A stretch of 41,481 nucleotides of DNA, taken from a virus. Below the pieces are notes generated by a model, which saw only the letters and a program-made list of their open reading frames with translations, was not told the DNA's origin and searched no databases. The stretch lies in IMG/VR virus record IMGVR_UViG_3300007538_000055, positions 1 through 41,481 of that record; one strand, written 5' to 3'. This document shows, one piece after another, positions 18,293-26,674 of the stretch (position 1 is the first letter of the stretch; every line of letters starts with the position of its first letter). Made by a program: the position numbers and the translations under genes.

Positions 18293-19074
18293 TAGACCTG
18301 TGCGTCGTACATTATAATACTCCTTCTTTACTTATGAGATTACTGGAGACTTGTCATTCTGACTATTCTAAAAATATTTGGAATATGTATTTAGCTGATA
18401 ATGGGTCTTCGGGTGAAACTGATTCTTGGATTGGGCAAAATCTATATAAGTATAATGTTAAGAAGTATTTTAAAAATGAGAACATAGGTTACTCTGCTGC
18501 GTGTAACTCTCTTGCATCAAAAGGTGATGGAGAAATAATCGGATTACTTAATGGTGATGTTTGGTTCACTACTAAGGATATGATTATGGTTCAGAATTTT
18601 TTTGATAACAATCCTGACGTCCACATACTTGGCCCTAAGCAAAGAGATGAAGATGGTTACATAACTCATGCTGGGATTGTTGGCAGCAATATAAAGCCTG
18701 TGATGAGAGGGTGGAGAGAGCATGATCCAGATGACTCTCTCTACAAAGATAGGGTGCAGTGTGTTACGGTTTCCGGTTCTGCTTATTTTATTAGAAGAGA
18801 AGTTTGGAACAATATGACATATCATCCTAAGTATCAAAATTTGGTTTCCGGAGCCATAGGTGCATTTCTTCCAACTCCTCACTATTATGAGGAAACGTGG
18901 TGCTCTTATTTTGCTAGACATTTAGGCTATAACATAGTTTATGATGGCTCCATATCAATGGGCCATAGTTGGCATAAGTCTTCACCTATAGGTGGTTTAG
19001 CTGATCAACAGTTTAGGGTAAGTCAAAAACTATTTAGGGAAGCGTGCGACTACTTTGGTATAGAAAGAGATTAA
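18289..19074 (+). CDS. Glycosyltransferase family 2-like protein
   Basis: 261 residues with GT-A fold hallmarks. It opens MIDLCVVHYNTPSLLMRLLE, then ADNGSSGETD, then ENIGYSAACN. LLNGDVWF is the metal and nucleotide-sugar site. A likely acceptor-side region is VSGSAYFIRREVW, followed by YYEETWCSYFARHLGY. It probably transfers a sugar from a nucleotide-sugar; the acceptor (virion protein, DNA or host glycan) cannot be told. The start overlaps the upstream stop (ATGA). Confidence 0.8.
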   Translation: MIDLCVVHYNTPSLLMRLLETCHSDYSKNIWNMYLADNGSSGETDSWIGQNLYKYNVKKYFKNENIGYSAACNSLASKGDGEIIGLLNGDVWFTTKDMIMVQNFFDNNPDVHILGPKQRDEDGYITHAGIVGSNIKPVMRGWREHDPDDSLYKDRVQCVTVSGSAYFIRREVWNNMTYHPKYQNLVSGAIGAFLPTPHYYEETWCSYFARHLGYNIVYDGSISMGHSWHKSSPIGGLADQQFRVSQKLFREACDYFGIERD

Positions 19075-19134
19075 ATGTTACTGTATTTAAAAGAGTTCTT
19101 TAACGAAGACGAGCAAAATAATATGGAGAGATAG
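19075..19134 (+). CDS. Possible 19-residue mini-ORF
   Basis: The ATG follows the glycosyltransferase stop directly and opens MLLYLKEFFNEDEQNNMER. It fills most of the gap before the nuclease gene, and its last codons contain that gene's ribosome binding site (GGAGAG). It may be a truncated remnant or chance. Confidence 0.25.
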   Translation: MLLYLKEFFNEDEQNNMER

Positions 19135-19139
19135 TTAAA

Positions 19140-19529
19140 ATGAGTTTATATACATATGTAGCAAAGTTAAAACGAGTAGTAGATGGAGATACAATCGATG
19201 TTTATATTGATCTTGGGTTTGATATCCATTATTTTAGCAGAGTGCGCCTCGCTGGAATTAATGCTCCAGAGAGTAGGACTAAGAATTTGGAAGAAAAGAA
19301 ACTAGGACTTGCAGCAAAAGAGTATGTTGAGCAGTGGTTTGATAAGGTTGGCCCTGAGTTTATTATAAAAACTACAAAAGAGGAAAAGGGTAAGTACGGA
19401 AGAGTTTTGGGAACCATTACTGATATTAAAGATGAGCGCTGTTTAAACCTAGATCTAGTTGACATTGGCTTAGCTAGGGTATATGATGGTTCTGGAAATA
19501 AGACTTGGTCAGAGTTTAGGGATAGCTAA
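19140..19529 (+). CDS. Staphylococcal nuclease-like (thermonuclease) protein
   Basis: 129 residues, close to a single SNase domain. VVDGDTIDV (D15, D17), VRLAGINAPE (R36, E44) and GKYGRVLG (third catalytic Arg) correspond to the calcium site and catalytic residues of micrococcal nuclease. No signal peptide is visible, so it would act in the cytoplasm. It could degrade host DNA or RNA or recycle nucleotides, which fits the surrounding nucleotide genes. The stop overlaps the next ATG. Confidence 0.87.
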   Translation: MSLYTYVAKLKRVVDGDTIDVYIDLGFDIHYFSRVRLAGINAPESRTKNLEEKKLGLAAKEYVEQWFDKVGPEFIIKTTKEEKGKYGRVLGTITDIKDERCLNLDLVDIGLARVYDGSGNKTWSEFRDS

Positions 19530-19933
19530 TGACAACAAAGGTTTTTTTATCTGGCGCAATAGAAGGTGTTGAGCAGTATGGATCTGAGTGGCGCAAGGTC
19601 GCTTCAAAGGAGCTCCTTCTGAGAGGGTACGATGTTTTGGATCCAACAATGATCATTGATAATGATTATGAATCTCCAGAAGAAATTGTTGAGAAGAATT
19701 TGTATCTTCAGAAAAGAGCTGATATACTTCTAGTCGAATACATGATACAAGATCGCCAATATATAGGAACTGACTTTGAGATGAGTTGGGCTAAGATGCA
19801 CGGACAGCCAGTTATAGTCTTTGCTTCTCCTCAAGCCTCATCCAGAGTTTATCTAAAATATATGGCAACAAAGCTTGCATCCTCGATGCAGGAGGCGATA
19901 GAATACATCGCTGTAAATTATCCATCAAATTAA
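19529..19933 (+). CDS. Nucleoside 2-deoxyribosyltransferase-like protein
   Basis: 134 residues. KVFLSGAIEG at the N terminus, a middle ADILLVEYM and IGTDFEMSWAKMHGQPVIVF match the nucleoside deoxyribosyltransferase fold: GxxE/D helix, then a strand with P-V-I. Family members cleave the N-glycosidic bond of nucleosides or nucleotides or exchange bases. It could support nucleotide salvage or base modification. The active-site Glu assignment (GTDFEM) is by eye only. Confidence 0.72.
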   Translation: MTTKVFLSGAIEGVEQYGSEWRKVASKELLLRGYDVLDPTMIIDNDYESPEEIVEKNLYLQKRADILLVEYMIQDRQYIGTDFEMSWAKMHGQPVIVFASPQASSRVYLKYMATKLASSMQEAIEYIAVNYPSN

Positions 19934-19948
19934 CCAGAAAGGTTGAAA

Positions 19949-20143
19949 ATGTCCAATAACAAGTTCAAGTACTTCACTGTTACTACAACTTCAATTGTAA
20001 AGGCCCCCAACAAGACGATGGCTGAGAAGATCGCTCTCAGCGCACGTGGCAAGGCTTCAGGCGCAATTGGTGAGCTTCTCTACAAGGATGTAGAGGTTGA
20101 CAGAATTACTTCTGTTGAAGCTCGTGGCCAGCTTTCCAACTGA
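19949..20143 (+). CDS. Small hypothetical protein, probably well expressed
   Basis: 64 residues from ATG at 19949 (AAAGG six bases before); a TTG at 19943 is less likely. The product is mixed and slightly basic (KTMAEKIALSARGKASG). Codons are more GC-rich, with CGT for Arg, unlike neighbours. It is the last gene before the hairpin at 20168. Function unknown. Confidence 0.5.
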   Translation: MSNNKFKYFTVTTTSIVKAPNKTMAEKIALSARGKASGAIGELLYKDVEVDRITSVEARGQLSN

Positions 20144-20167
20144 GAATAAGTAATTTGAGCATACTTA

Positions 20168-20194
20168 AGGGGGGAGGGGTAATCCCTCCCCCCT
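20168..20194 (+). terminator. Intrinsic-terminator-like hairpin
   Basis: GGGGGGAGGG (20169-20178) pairs perfectly with CCCTCCCCCC (20184-20193) around a 5-base loop (GTAAT). The T-tract that follows is poor (TCTTAG). It closes the nucleotide metabolism block. No clear promoter follows before 20217, so read-through is possible. Confidence 0.65.
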
Positions 20195-20216
20195 CTTAGT
20201 TGTAAAGGAATTAAAT

Positions 20217-20912
20217 ATGATATACGCACAAATGATAGGTAGAAATGAATCTTCAAGATACCTAGAAAGAGTACTAGAAAGACTTAGCCGTCAGGTAGAT
20301 AAAATTATATTTACTGACGACTGTTCAGATGACGATACTCCAGAGGTGGCAGCAAACTACGCAGAAGTATTTAGTACTCCTGAACCTATGTTTACTCAGC
20401 ATGAGGGTAGATTAAGAGCTTTCGCCTGGTCGCATTTGGAAAAGTTTGCCAAAGAGGGCGACTGGGTAGTTGCTATAGATTGTGATGAAGAGTTGTATCA
20501 TGTTGATAATATTGAAATATCAAAAGCTTTAAGCGCTTCTGAGTTTGATGTTGTGAACGTTCGTTTTTATCACATGTGGAATGAAAATCAATATAGAGTA
20601 GATAAGTTGTGGGCACCTAATAATAGTTCTAGAATATTTAGATATGTTACGGGTGGAGCATTTAGAAATGCAAAGCTAGCTTGTGGATCTGAGCCAAGTT
20701 ATGTATCTGAGTGGATAAAGGGTAGAAACTACTGGCATAACTCAGGCTTAGTAATGAAGCATTTAGGCTATGTAAGAGATGAAGATAAAGCTAGTAAGTA
20801 TGAAAGATATTCCTCCTTGGACGGAGGGGAGTTTCATAATATAAATCACATTAACTCAATAGTTGACCCTAACCCAGTTTTAATAGACTGGGGCAATTTT
20901 GGAATGGAGTAA
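20217..20912 (+). CDS. Glycosyltransferase family 2-like protein
   Basis: 231 residues. IGRNESSRYLERVLERL leads to IIFTDDCSDDDTPEVA (nucleotide-binding loop) and VVAIDCDEELYHVD, the DxD-like site of GT-A enzymes. The second half contains several Trp and His (FYHMWNENQYRVDKLW, YWHNSG). AAGGA lies nine bases before the ATG. The substrate is unknown. With the next gene it forms a sugar-transfer pair. Confidence 0.72.
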   Translation: MIYAQMIGRNESSRYLERVLERLSRQVDKIIFTDDCSDDDTPEVAANYAEVFSTPEPMFTQHEGRLRAFAWSHLEKFAKEGDWVVAIDCDEELYHVDNIEISKALSASEFDVVNVRFYHMWNENQYRVDKLWAPNNSSRIFRYVTGGAFRNAKLACGSEPSYVSEWIKGRNYWHNSGLVMKHLGYVRDEDKASKYERYSSLDGGEFHNINHINSIVDPNPVLIDWGNFGME

Positions 20913-20914
20913 AA

Positions 20915-21577
20915 ATGACGTTTTTAGATCAAAAGCAATCTATAATTAAACTTACTGAAGCGATGGGGGGTAAGGAAAAGTTTGCCTACATTAACATACC
21001 TAAGTCAGCTATAGTTTCATTAAGTAAAAATAGTGAGAGTTCTTTCCCTAACTTCTTTGCTAAGAATGTTATAAGCTCTTTAAAGGCAAATGATTCAAGA
21101 ATAATGAAATCAGTATCCCATTCTCTTGTGTCAGATGTTAAGGATAATAAGCACTACAAGATTGGTCTTCATAAGAATAACGATTACCTGTATTCAAATG
21201 TTTTTGAGTATTATTTTATGAATGAAAGAGAAAATTACAACTGTATGGTAGATTTCTATATTAGAAATACACCAAGTGTAATTGTTACATTTCATGATAA
21301 GAAGCTTGTAACCAAGGCTTTTGGTAGCTCAGTCCATGCTATAACTGTACCTTATAATAACTACTACTCTAAAGTTGATGATGTATATGCACAGCTGTCC
21401 GAGTTTGACGGAGGTGCCTACTACTGCCTACTTGACTGTGGCGTATTTGGTTTAGGTATCCTTCCTAAGGTGTGGAAGAATTTAAATATGTCAGTAATTG
21501 ATTTGGGAAAGACTTTGTCACTTATTAAGGGAAGTAACTCAGGTAATCATGAGAAAGAAAGAGCATCACAGCGCTAA
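20915..21577 (+). CDS. Putative sugar transferase (GT-D-like) protein
   Basis: 220 residues. The C-terminal part, YYCLLDCGVFGLGILPKVW then NMSVIDLGKTLSLI, looks like the end of GT-D/DUF1792 glycosyltransferases, where a Rossmann strand is followed by xIDxGxxL. The N-terminal part is not recognisable. It follows a GT2-like gene by 2 bases, supporting a glycosylation role. Family assignment is tentative. Confidence 0.42.
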   Translation: MTFLDQKQSIIKLTEAMGGKEKFAYINIPKSAIVSLSKNSESSFPNFFAKNVISSLKANDSRIMKSVSHSLVSDVKDNKHYKIGLHKNNDYLYSNVFEYYFMNERENYNCMVDFYIRNTPSVIVTFHDKKLVTKAFGSSVHAITVPYNNYYSKVDDVYAQLSEFDGGAYYCLLDCGVFGLGILPKVWKNLNMSVIDLGKTLSLIKGSNSGNHEKERASQR

Positions 21578-22229
21578 GTCATTTGATGATGACGATATTG
21601 AATTTTTAACAGATTTGTTAATGGAAACAAATCTAAGCATTTCTGAAATATCTAAAGAGTTAGGTATTCCAGTTAATGAAGTAAATAAAAAAATTCAACA
21701 CAATGGATTATCATGGGTTAAAAAAGGTAAGAGAAAAATCTCTCGTGGACAATCATCTCTTACAGAAATCCTAAAGAAGATAGTTCCAGGTGAAGAAATT
21801 ATAAATGAATTTCACATAGGTGAAAGATTAATGCTGGACATATACTGTCCAGCTTATAAGTTGGCCATAGAATATCATGGAAGACAGCATTTCTTTTTTA
21901 CTAAAAGATTTTTTGAATCAAAATATGATTTTTTAGAAGCACAAAAAAGAGATGTCAGAAAAGCTGATCTTTGCAAAGAGAATGGAATTGTACTTATTGT
22001 ATTTAGGTATAATGATTCTTTAACTGAAGAAAGTGTGTATAGTAGAATTATTGATGGTATTAGGTCTTTTCAGCCTAGTGATGTGGTAGAATCAGAGGCG
22101 CATAAGAATTCCTCCACTTCTTCTGAGTTTTATCAAAAGATGAAGAAAAGAAATTCTGATTATAAGAAGAAAAGATACAGAGAACTGAAAGAGCAAAGAC
22201 TGAATGATTTTAGAAGAGGACAAAGATAG
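21549..22229 (+). CDS. Vsr/DUF559-like PD-(D/E)XK endonuclease with N-terminal HTH
   Basis: 226 residues from ATG at 21549, preceded by AGG. A longer frame exists but reads deep into the upstream gene. Residues ~28-56 look like a helix-turn-helix (LSISEISKELGIPVNEV). The C-terminal domain has LDIYCPAYKLAIEYHGRQH (D97, E108, Q113, H114), then KRDVRKADLCKENGIVLI and VFRY. This is the pattern of very-short-patch-repair-like and phage EDxHD homing endonucleases. It may be a freestanding homing endonuclease beside replication genes or a repair nuclease. It overlaps both neighbours by 25-30 bases. Confidence 0.7.
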   Translation: MRKKEHHSAKSFDDDDIEFLTDLLMETNLSISEISKELGIPVNEVNKKIQHNGLSWVKKGKRKISRGQSSLTEILKKIVPGEEIINEFHIGERLMLDIYCPAYKLAIEYHGRQHFFFTKRFFESKYDFLEAQKRDVRKADLCKENGIVLIVFRYNDSLTEESVYSRIIDGIRSFQPSDVVESEAHKNSSTSSEFYQKMKKRNSDYKKKRYRELKEQRLNDFRRGQR

Positions 22230-23664
22230 CATACTTGATTCTATTGAATACAAGCTCTTTGCGTCCTGCCTGAAAGACCCCGGTGCAATAGAGTATTACT
22301 CAAATGAGCTTGATCATGAGTCAGTGGGTCACGTGCACGGTGAGTTGGGTATTCACGAGCTTTTCTGCGCTTTTGTAGACTTCCATAAAAAGACTGGATT
22401 AGAATATGTAGACCCAGTTGCTTTTAAGGTTTGGCTGAATAACGAGACCGATGTGTATAGGGCTCTTGGCGGACAGGAGGGATTTGACGCCCTACTGGGG
22501 GAAATTAATAATATAGACTATCCAGATAAGAAATCTATAGTTGAGATTATTAAATACAAAGAGATTAAGAAAAGTATTAAAGATAGTCTTTCTGAACTTA
22601 ATTATTTGTTGGCCAAAAAGGGATACCAGAGTGATGAAGACTCTAAAAGAATATCTTTCTTAACCGAAAAGATAGCAGAGCTACAGAATTTTTCTAGAAG
22701 AAATCCTTTTAGTGACGTAACAACAGCACAAGACATAATAAATAGGTCAGAAAAACTTTTAGAAATTCCAGACTTTGTGCCAACTCAGTTTAAAGCTCTC
22801 AATAGAGCTATGGGCTACACTGATACGGGCGGGTTCTTTAAGGGCGCTGTGCACGCTATTATAGCCCCCTCAGGCAAAGGTAAGAGTACCTTCGCTAAGT
22901 GCCTTGCGAATAATTGGCTAGATAATGGTTATAGGGTTCTTTATGTTAACTTTGAAGAAGCCATAGGACACTGGGAAAGAGTCCTAATGACTCAAATTTT
23001 AGGTGTAAATGTTTATGCAGAGTCGGCTAAATGGAGTGATGAGGAGAAGGACTCAGCTTTAAAGAAGTTTAAAAGTAAGCTAGAGACTTGGGGTGATCGA
23101 ATGATGGTCAGACATGATCCCGATACACCTTATTTTGAAGATCTTGAAAACTGGTTAAGAGAAATAATAGGTAAAGATTTTAATATACCAGATATAGTTA
23201 TTATTGATACTATCCAATCAATGTTTACCCGTGGTAGTGGGAAAGGTAAGCCACGTTGGGGTGAGTTTGAAGAGATGATGGTTAAGCTTGAGAAGCTTGC
23301 TAGAGATATGAATTGTGTTCTTATAATAACAGCTCAGGAGAATGCGAATAGAATGAAGGAGAAAAGAGAGGTTGTCCAGCAGTCTGACACTGGAGGTTCT
23401 CTAGCTATTCAGCAGAAGTGTGCAGTTACTATATTCATCACTGAAAAAAGATTAATTTCAGAAGATGAAACAGAAGACGAGAACATAATGCAGCTGCAGA
23501 TACCTAAGAATAGGATTACTGGATCTTCTTTCGTTTACGATCCACCCTTGGTGAGATACGTAGATTCTAAAAAGATTTACGAGGACTACGAAGTTGTTAG
23601 TAGTGAGTCTTATTCTGAGGGAACTGATCTTTACAATTTAATAAATGAGGAGAGTTTTTATTAA
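22204..23664 (+). CDS. DnaB-type replicative helicase
   Basis: 486 residues. The N-terminal ~120 residues resemble a DnaB N domain (EYKLFASCLKDPGAIEYY and a helical hairpin). The RecA-like motor has Walker A IIAPSGKGKST at ~219 and NFEEA. Walker B is IVIIDTIQSM, followed by VLIITAQENANRMKEK with the sensor Gln. Drives strand separation at the fork. The primase and polymerase genes lie just downstream. The ATG overlaps the endonuclease gene by 26 bases without a strong ribosome binding site. A DnaB-like gp41-type phage helicase is the best call. Confidence 0.85.
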   Translation: MILEEDKDSILDSIEYKLFASCLKDPGAIEYYSNELDHESVGHVHGELGIHELFCAFVDFHKKTGLEYVDPVAFKVWLNNETDVYRALGGQEGFDALLGEINNIDYPDKKSIVEIIKYKEIKKSIKDSLSELNYLLAKKGYQSDEDSKRISFLTEKIAELQNFSRRNPFSDVTTAQDIINRSEKLLEIPDFVPTQFKALNRAMGYTDTGGFFKGAVHAIIAPSGKGKSTFAKCLANNWLDNGYRVLYVNFEEAIGHWERVLMTQILGVNVYAESAKWSDEEKDSALKKFKSKLETWGDRMMVRHDPDTPYFEDLENWLREIIGKDFNIPDIVIIDTIQSMFTRGSGKGKPRWGEFEEMMVKLEKLARDMNCVLIITAQENANRMKEKREVVQQSDTGGSLAIQQKCAVTIFITEKRLISEDETEDENIMQLQIPKNRITGSSFVYDPPLVRYVDSKKIYEDYEVVSSESYSEGTDLYNLINEESFY

Positions 23665-24446
23665 TGATACAGCTTACTGTAAGGTCTATAAAAGATTTTC
23701 AGACCTGTGAAAGATTGTATGATTACAGGTATAATGATGAAAATTTAGATCTTGAAAAAATATATTCAAGAGATCTTTTTTCGATTAAGTTTGAAAATAC
23801 CTTAAAGACAATACTTTCTTATTTTTGGTATAAGAAACAGGCGGGAGTTACCCCTTCGTATTCTTCACTGCTGAATAGGTGGGAAAAACTTTGGTTTCCA
23901 AAGGATTCAGATTTTTATGATATAACTACGGAGCAGCACGAAAGTGCGTACGGCAATACGGCAAGCTTAACTAGCAAAGCTGCATCGGTTTTACTTAATG
24001 TATATGAGGTATATTCAGAAAAAGAGCTTATACCGATAGCAATATCTGAAGATTATTTAGCTATACCAAATAAAAAAAGCAGTGTTTCTGATACATACGA
24101 TATTATTTATGCAGATGGGTCTAATTATTATGTGGTTAAATACTTGTTTAATTACAAAAGTAAAAATTCTTATATGTATCAAGTAGATTTTTCTACTATG
24201 TGGATGGGTTTCTACAATAGGTATCCAGAAAGAATTCCAAAAACTAAATTTGGATATGTAGATTTATTATCTAATGATGTTTCTTTTTGTGAATACGAAG
24301 TAACTTCAGAAGATATTGACGCACTGCAGTATTGGTGTGATACAATTGTTGATAAAGATGTGTTTGTTCCTAGAAGAGGTATGACACCGTATTGCAGCAA
24401 GTGTCCCTATGACGACCCTTGCTCTAAGTGGACAGGATGGAAATAA
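23664..24446 (+). CDS. RecB/Cas4-like 4-Cys protein with degenerate nuclease site
   Basis: 260 residues. It begins SIKDFQTCERLYDYRY and ends YCSKCPYDDPCSKW. C15 plus C244, C247 and C253 match the iron-sulfur arrangement of Cas4/AddB nucleases. Where active family members show GxxD and then (V/I)DYKT, this one reads SDTYDIIYADGSNYYVVKYL. The catalytic Asp and Lys appear replaced, and the upstream GxxxHE is also missing. It is probably a structural, non-cleaving relative. It shares a base with the helicase stop and overlaps the HD gene. An intact relative is at 30777-31574. Confidence 0.62.
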   Translation: MIQLTVRSIKDFQTCERLYDYRYNDENLDLEKIYSRDLFSIKFENTLKTILSYFWYKKQAGVTPSYSSLLNRWEKLWFPKDSDFYDITTEQHESAYGNTASLTSKAASVLLNVYEVYSEKELIPIAISEDYLAIPNKKSSVSDTYDIIYADGSNYYVVKYLFNYKSKNSYMYQVDFSTMWMGFYNRYPERIPKTKFGYVDLLSNDVSFCEYEVTSEDIDALQYWCDTIVDKDVFVPRRGMTPYCSKCPYDDPCSKWTGWK

Positions 24447-25117
24447 TGTCAAAGAAAAGTATTTTAGATGAAATAATAGAAAGTGACTCTAATCAGTCAT
24501 ATGAAAATGAGAATGAAATATTACAACCTTTACTTCCAGAAATAGAACTTATAGAAGATGAGTCAATAAAATCATTTGTTAGATCTGTTTTGATAAAAGC
24601 TAAATCTTTTTGGTTGATACCTTCCAGCTTTTCTGGAAAGTATCATCCACCAGACGAGCATGGATCTGGTGGAAATGTTCTTCATACAAAAAGAGTTGTA
24701 AGAGTTGCTAACACTTTGTGTGAATCTCACTCTGTTATTAACGAAGAAAGAGATGTTGTTTTAGCAGCCTGCCTGCTACATGATGTCACAAAAGGTATAG
24801 AGAATTCTTCTTCTGATAATTTTGAATATGACCCGATGCACCCGTACACAGTAGGATCTTTTGTTTCTAAGTGCGTAGAGCATGATAAGGGTTATGGAAC
24901 TGATGACTCTTCATCTTGCTTATTTTTATCCGAAGAAGCAATAAATACAATTTTAAGATTGGTTAGATGCCATCTTGGCCCATGGTCTCCTGTTCCAGAA
25001 ACTTTTCCCATAACATATTTAGATTATATAGTTCATGTTTCTGATAACGTTGCAAGTAAGATTCATAGTTATATAGAAGATAGCGAGTTAATTAATGACA
25101 AGTGGAGAATCTCCTGA
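24446..25117 (+). CDS. HD-domain phosphohydrolase
   Basis: 223 residues from ATG at 24446, which overlaps the upstream TAA; GTG at 24428 is an alternative. HD metal motif: GGNVLHTKRVVRVAN (first His), then AACLLHDVTKG (His-Asp pair) and RCHLGPWS. IVHVSDNVASK carries the last Asp. HD enzymes hydrolyse phosphoesters of nucleotides or nucleic acids. Given its place among replication genes, a nucleotidase or dNTP-related role is likely. Substrate cannot be told. Confidence 0.78.
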   Translation: MSKKSILDEIIESDSNQSYENENEILQPLLPEIELIEDESIKSFVRSVLIKAKSFWLIPSSFSGKYHPPDEHGSGGNVLHTKRVVRVANTLCESHSVINEERDVVLAACLLHDVTKGIENSSSDNFEYDPMHPYTVGSFVSKCVEHDKGYGTDDSSSCLFLSEEAINTILRLVRCHLGPWSPVPETFPITYLDYIVHVSDNVASKIHSYIEDSELINDKWRIS

Positions 25118-25286
25118 AGATAGGTTGAAGAAAAGAATTTGGATACTTTCTAATATAGAAAATATCATCAAAGAATCTGTTTACTATAGAACGAATTCAT
25201 TATATATGGATTCATCTACAAGATTGGAGATCATGAATATAGACGAAGAAGTTGGTAGGTTGAGTTTAAATGAAGATATCGGTTGA
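25095..25286 (+). CDS. Small hypothetical protein
   Basis: 63 residues, helical, charged (EDRLKKRIWILSNIENIIKE). It overlaps the HD gene by 23 bases and the primase gene by 17. It has no recognised family. The tight nesting between two real genes supports translation, but it could also be a linker frame. Confidence 0.45.
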   Translation: MTSGESPEDRLKKRIWILSNIENIIKESVYYRTNSLYMDSSTRLEIMNIDEEVGRLSLNEDIG

Positions 25287-26475
25287 GTCATCTAAGTTTC
25301 TATCTCAGTGGAAGTATGTAGAGGTTGCGAGGTATGTTGATTCATTGTCTCGTGTAATAAGGGAGAAGAAGAATGATCTGCCAGTGTTTTATTCGGTAGA
25401 TAATGTAGATGAATATAGGGACTTAAATAATAACACCGGTTTATATACTTCTATATGGAGATATGATAAGCCAGATATTGATTCAGCTGTGAGACTAGGG
25501 TCGCTATATTTTGACATAGACTCCGATGATATTGGTGAATCTTATAAAGACTGTTTGGTATTATATAATTATTTGATTTCAAAAATTCCAAGTTCAGCGG
25601 TACTTGTGTATTTTACCGGAAAAAAAGGTTTTCACATAGAGTGTGAAGCAGTTACCCTGGGAATAAATCCATCTAATAATTTACCAAACATATTTAGATG
25701 GGTCGCCACAAAGCTTAAGGAATCTCTTTCTCTTGAGAATTTAGATTTTAGCGTCTATGATGCAAGAAGAATGTGGAGACTAGAGGGGAGTAGGCATCAA
25801 GACACAGGTTTATATAAAAACATAATTCCTAGAGATATTTTACTTGACTCAATAGAATCCATAAAAAACTACTGCTCCGAAAGACGAATGAATGAAGTTG
25901 ATGATCAGTCTTTTGATGCTAAGGCAAACGAATGGTTTAGGGAGTTTATCTACGACTTAGAAGTTGAAAAGGATAGATCTAAAGACTTCCTTGCCTACTT
26001 CAATAAGCATGGGTCATCAGCTTTTAAGGAGTATAAAGAAGTTGATAAAGAGTTCACTCCAAAAAGACTAGTTGAAGGATGTCCAGCTGTTAGAAAGCTA
26101 TGGCAGCAGGCGATAGATAATCATTTTCTTGAGCACGAGGCTCGCTTATTCCTATGCTCTATTCTTAGTTATACAGAAGACTCTGTAAAGTTTTTACACG
26201 GAATCCTGAGTCAGTGTGATGACTATAACTATGAGAAAAGTAGTAGTCATATTAATGACTGGATCAGAAGAAGACAGTTAGGTATAGGGGGTAGGCCATA
26301 TACTTGTGAAAGAGCAAATTCAGTAGGCGTCGGATGCGGCAGCTGTTCTTTGGATCAGAAGAAAAAGTGGATAAAGATAGGTGATAGATACGTAGAGAGT
26401 GAAGAGCTATCTTCACCATCTCCAATACGATTCGCTTACGTAACAGTAAAGAAAGGAGGTTCACAAGATGCCTAA
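25270..26475 (+). CDS. Archaeo-eukaryotic-type (AEP) DNA primase
   Basis: 401 residues. LYFDIDSDD (D82, D84) is the metal-binding DxD. VYFTGKKGFHIEC (H122) is the AEP (S/T)GxxGxH motif. VYDARRMWRLEGSRHQ near 177 carries the third acidic residue and a basic patch. The C-terminal part has CERANSVGVGCGSC, a Cys cluster that may bind zinc. It would lay primers for the DnaE polymerase together with the upstream helicase. DnaG-type TOPRIM motifs are absent. The start lies inside the upstream gene with no strong ribosome binding site. Confidence 0.83.
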   Translation: MKISVESSKFLSQWKYVEVARYVDSLSRVIREKKNDLPVFYSVDNVDEYRDLNNNTGLYTSIWRYDKPDIDSAVRLGSLYFDIDSDDIGESYKDCLVLYNYLISKIPSSAVLVYFTGKKGFHIECEAVTLGINPSNNLPNIFRWVATKLKESLSLENLDFSVYDARRMWRLEGSRHQDTGLYKNIIPRDILLDSIESIKNYCSERRMNEVDDQSFDAKANEWFREFIYDLEVEKDRSKDFLAYFNKHGSSAFKEYKEVDKEFTPKRLVEGCPAVRKLWQQAIDNHFLEHEARLFLCSILSYTEDSVKFLHGILSQCDDYNYEKSSSHINDWIRRRQLGIGGRPYTCERANSVGVGCGSCSLDQKKKWIKIGDRYVESEELSSPSPIRFAYVTVKKGGSQDA

Positions 26476-26674
26476 TATTGAAAATCCTGATGACGTTATT
26501 GGTGTCTGCTCGGAGTGTCACTCTGATCAGCCTGATAGCTATATGTACAATAGTCCATTTGCGCAAGAGGGCAAACCAGTCCCGTGCAAGTACTGTGGCG
26601 GAGTTGTAATTATTACATATAGAGAAACTAGAAATTCAGCGTTGAAAGACTCTGACGGTGGTAGAGGAATTTAA
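26468..26674 (+). CDS. Small zinc-ribbon-like protein
   Basis: 68 residues with two CxxC pairs (VCSECHSD and PCKYCGGV) about 25 residues apart, a classic zinc-ribbon spacing. The very strong ribosome binding site AAAGGAGGT lies at 26452-26460. It lies between primase and polymerase, overlapping the primase by 8 bases and the dnaE ATG by one. It could be a replisome accessory or a transcription factor; inference only. Confidence 0.6.
   Translation: MPNIENPDDVIGVCSECHSDQPDSYMYNSPFAQEGKPVPCKYCGGVVIITYRETRNSALKDSDGGRGI

Noticed and set aside
26264-26566. 100-residue minus-strand frame at the primase end
   Set aside because: It opposes the primase and zinc-ribbon genes and has no ribosome binding site.
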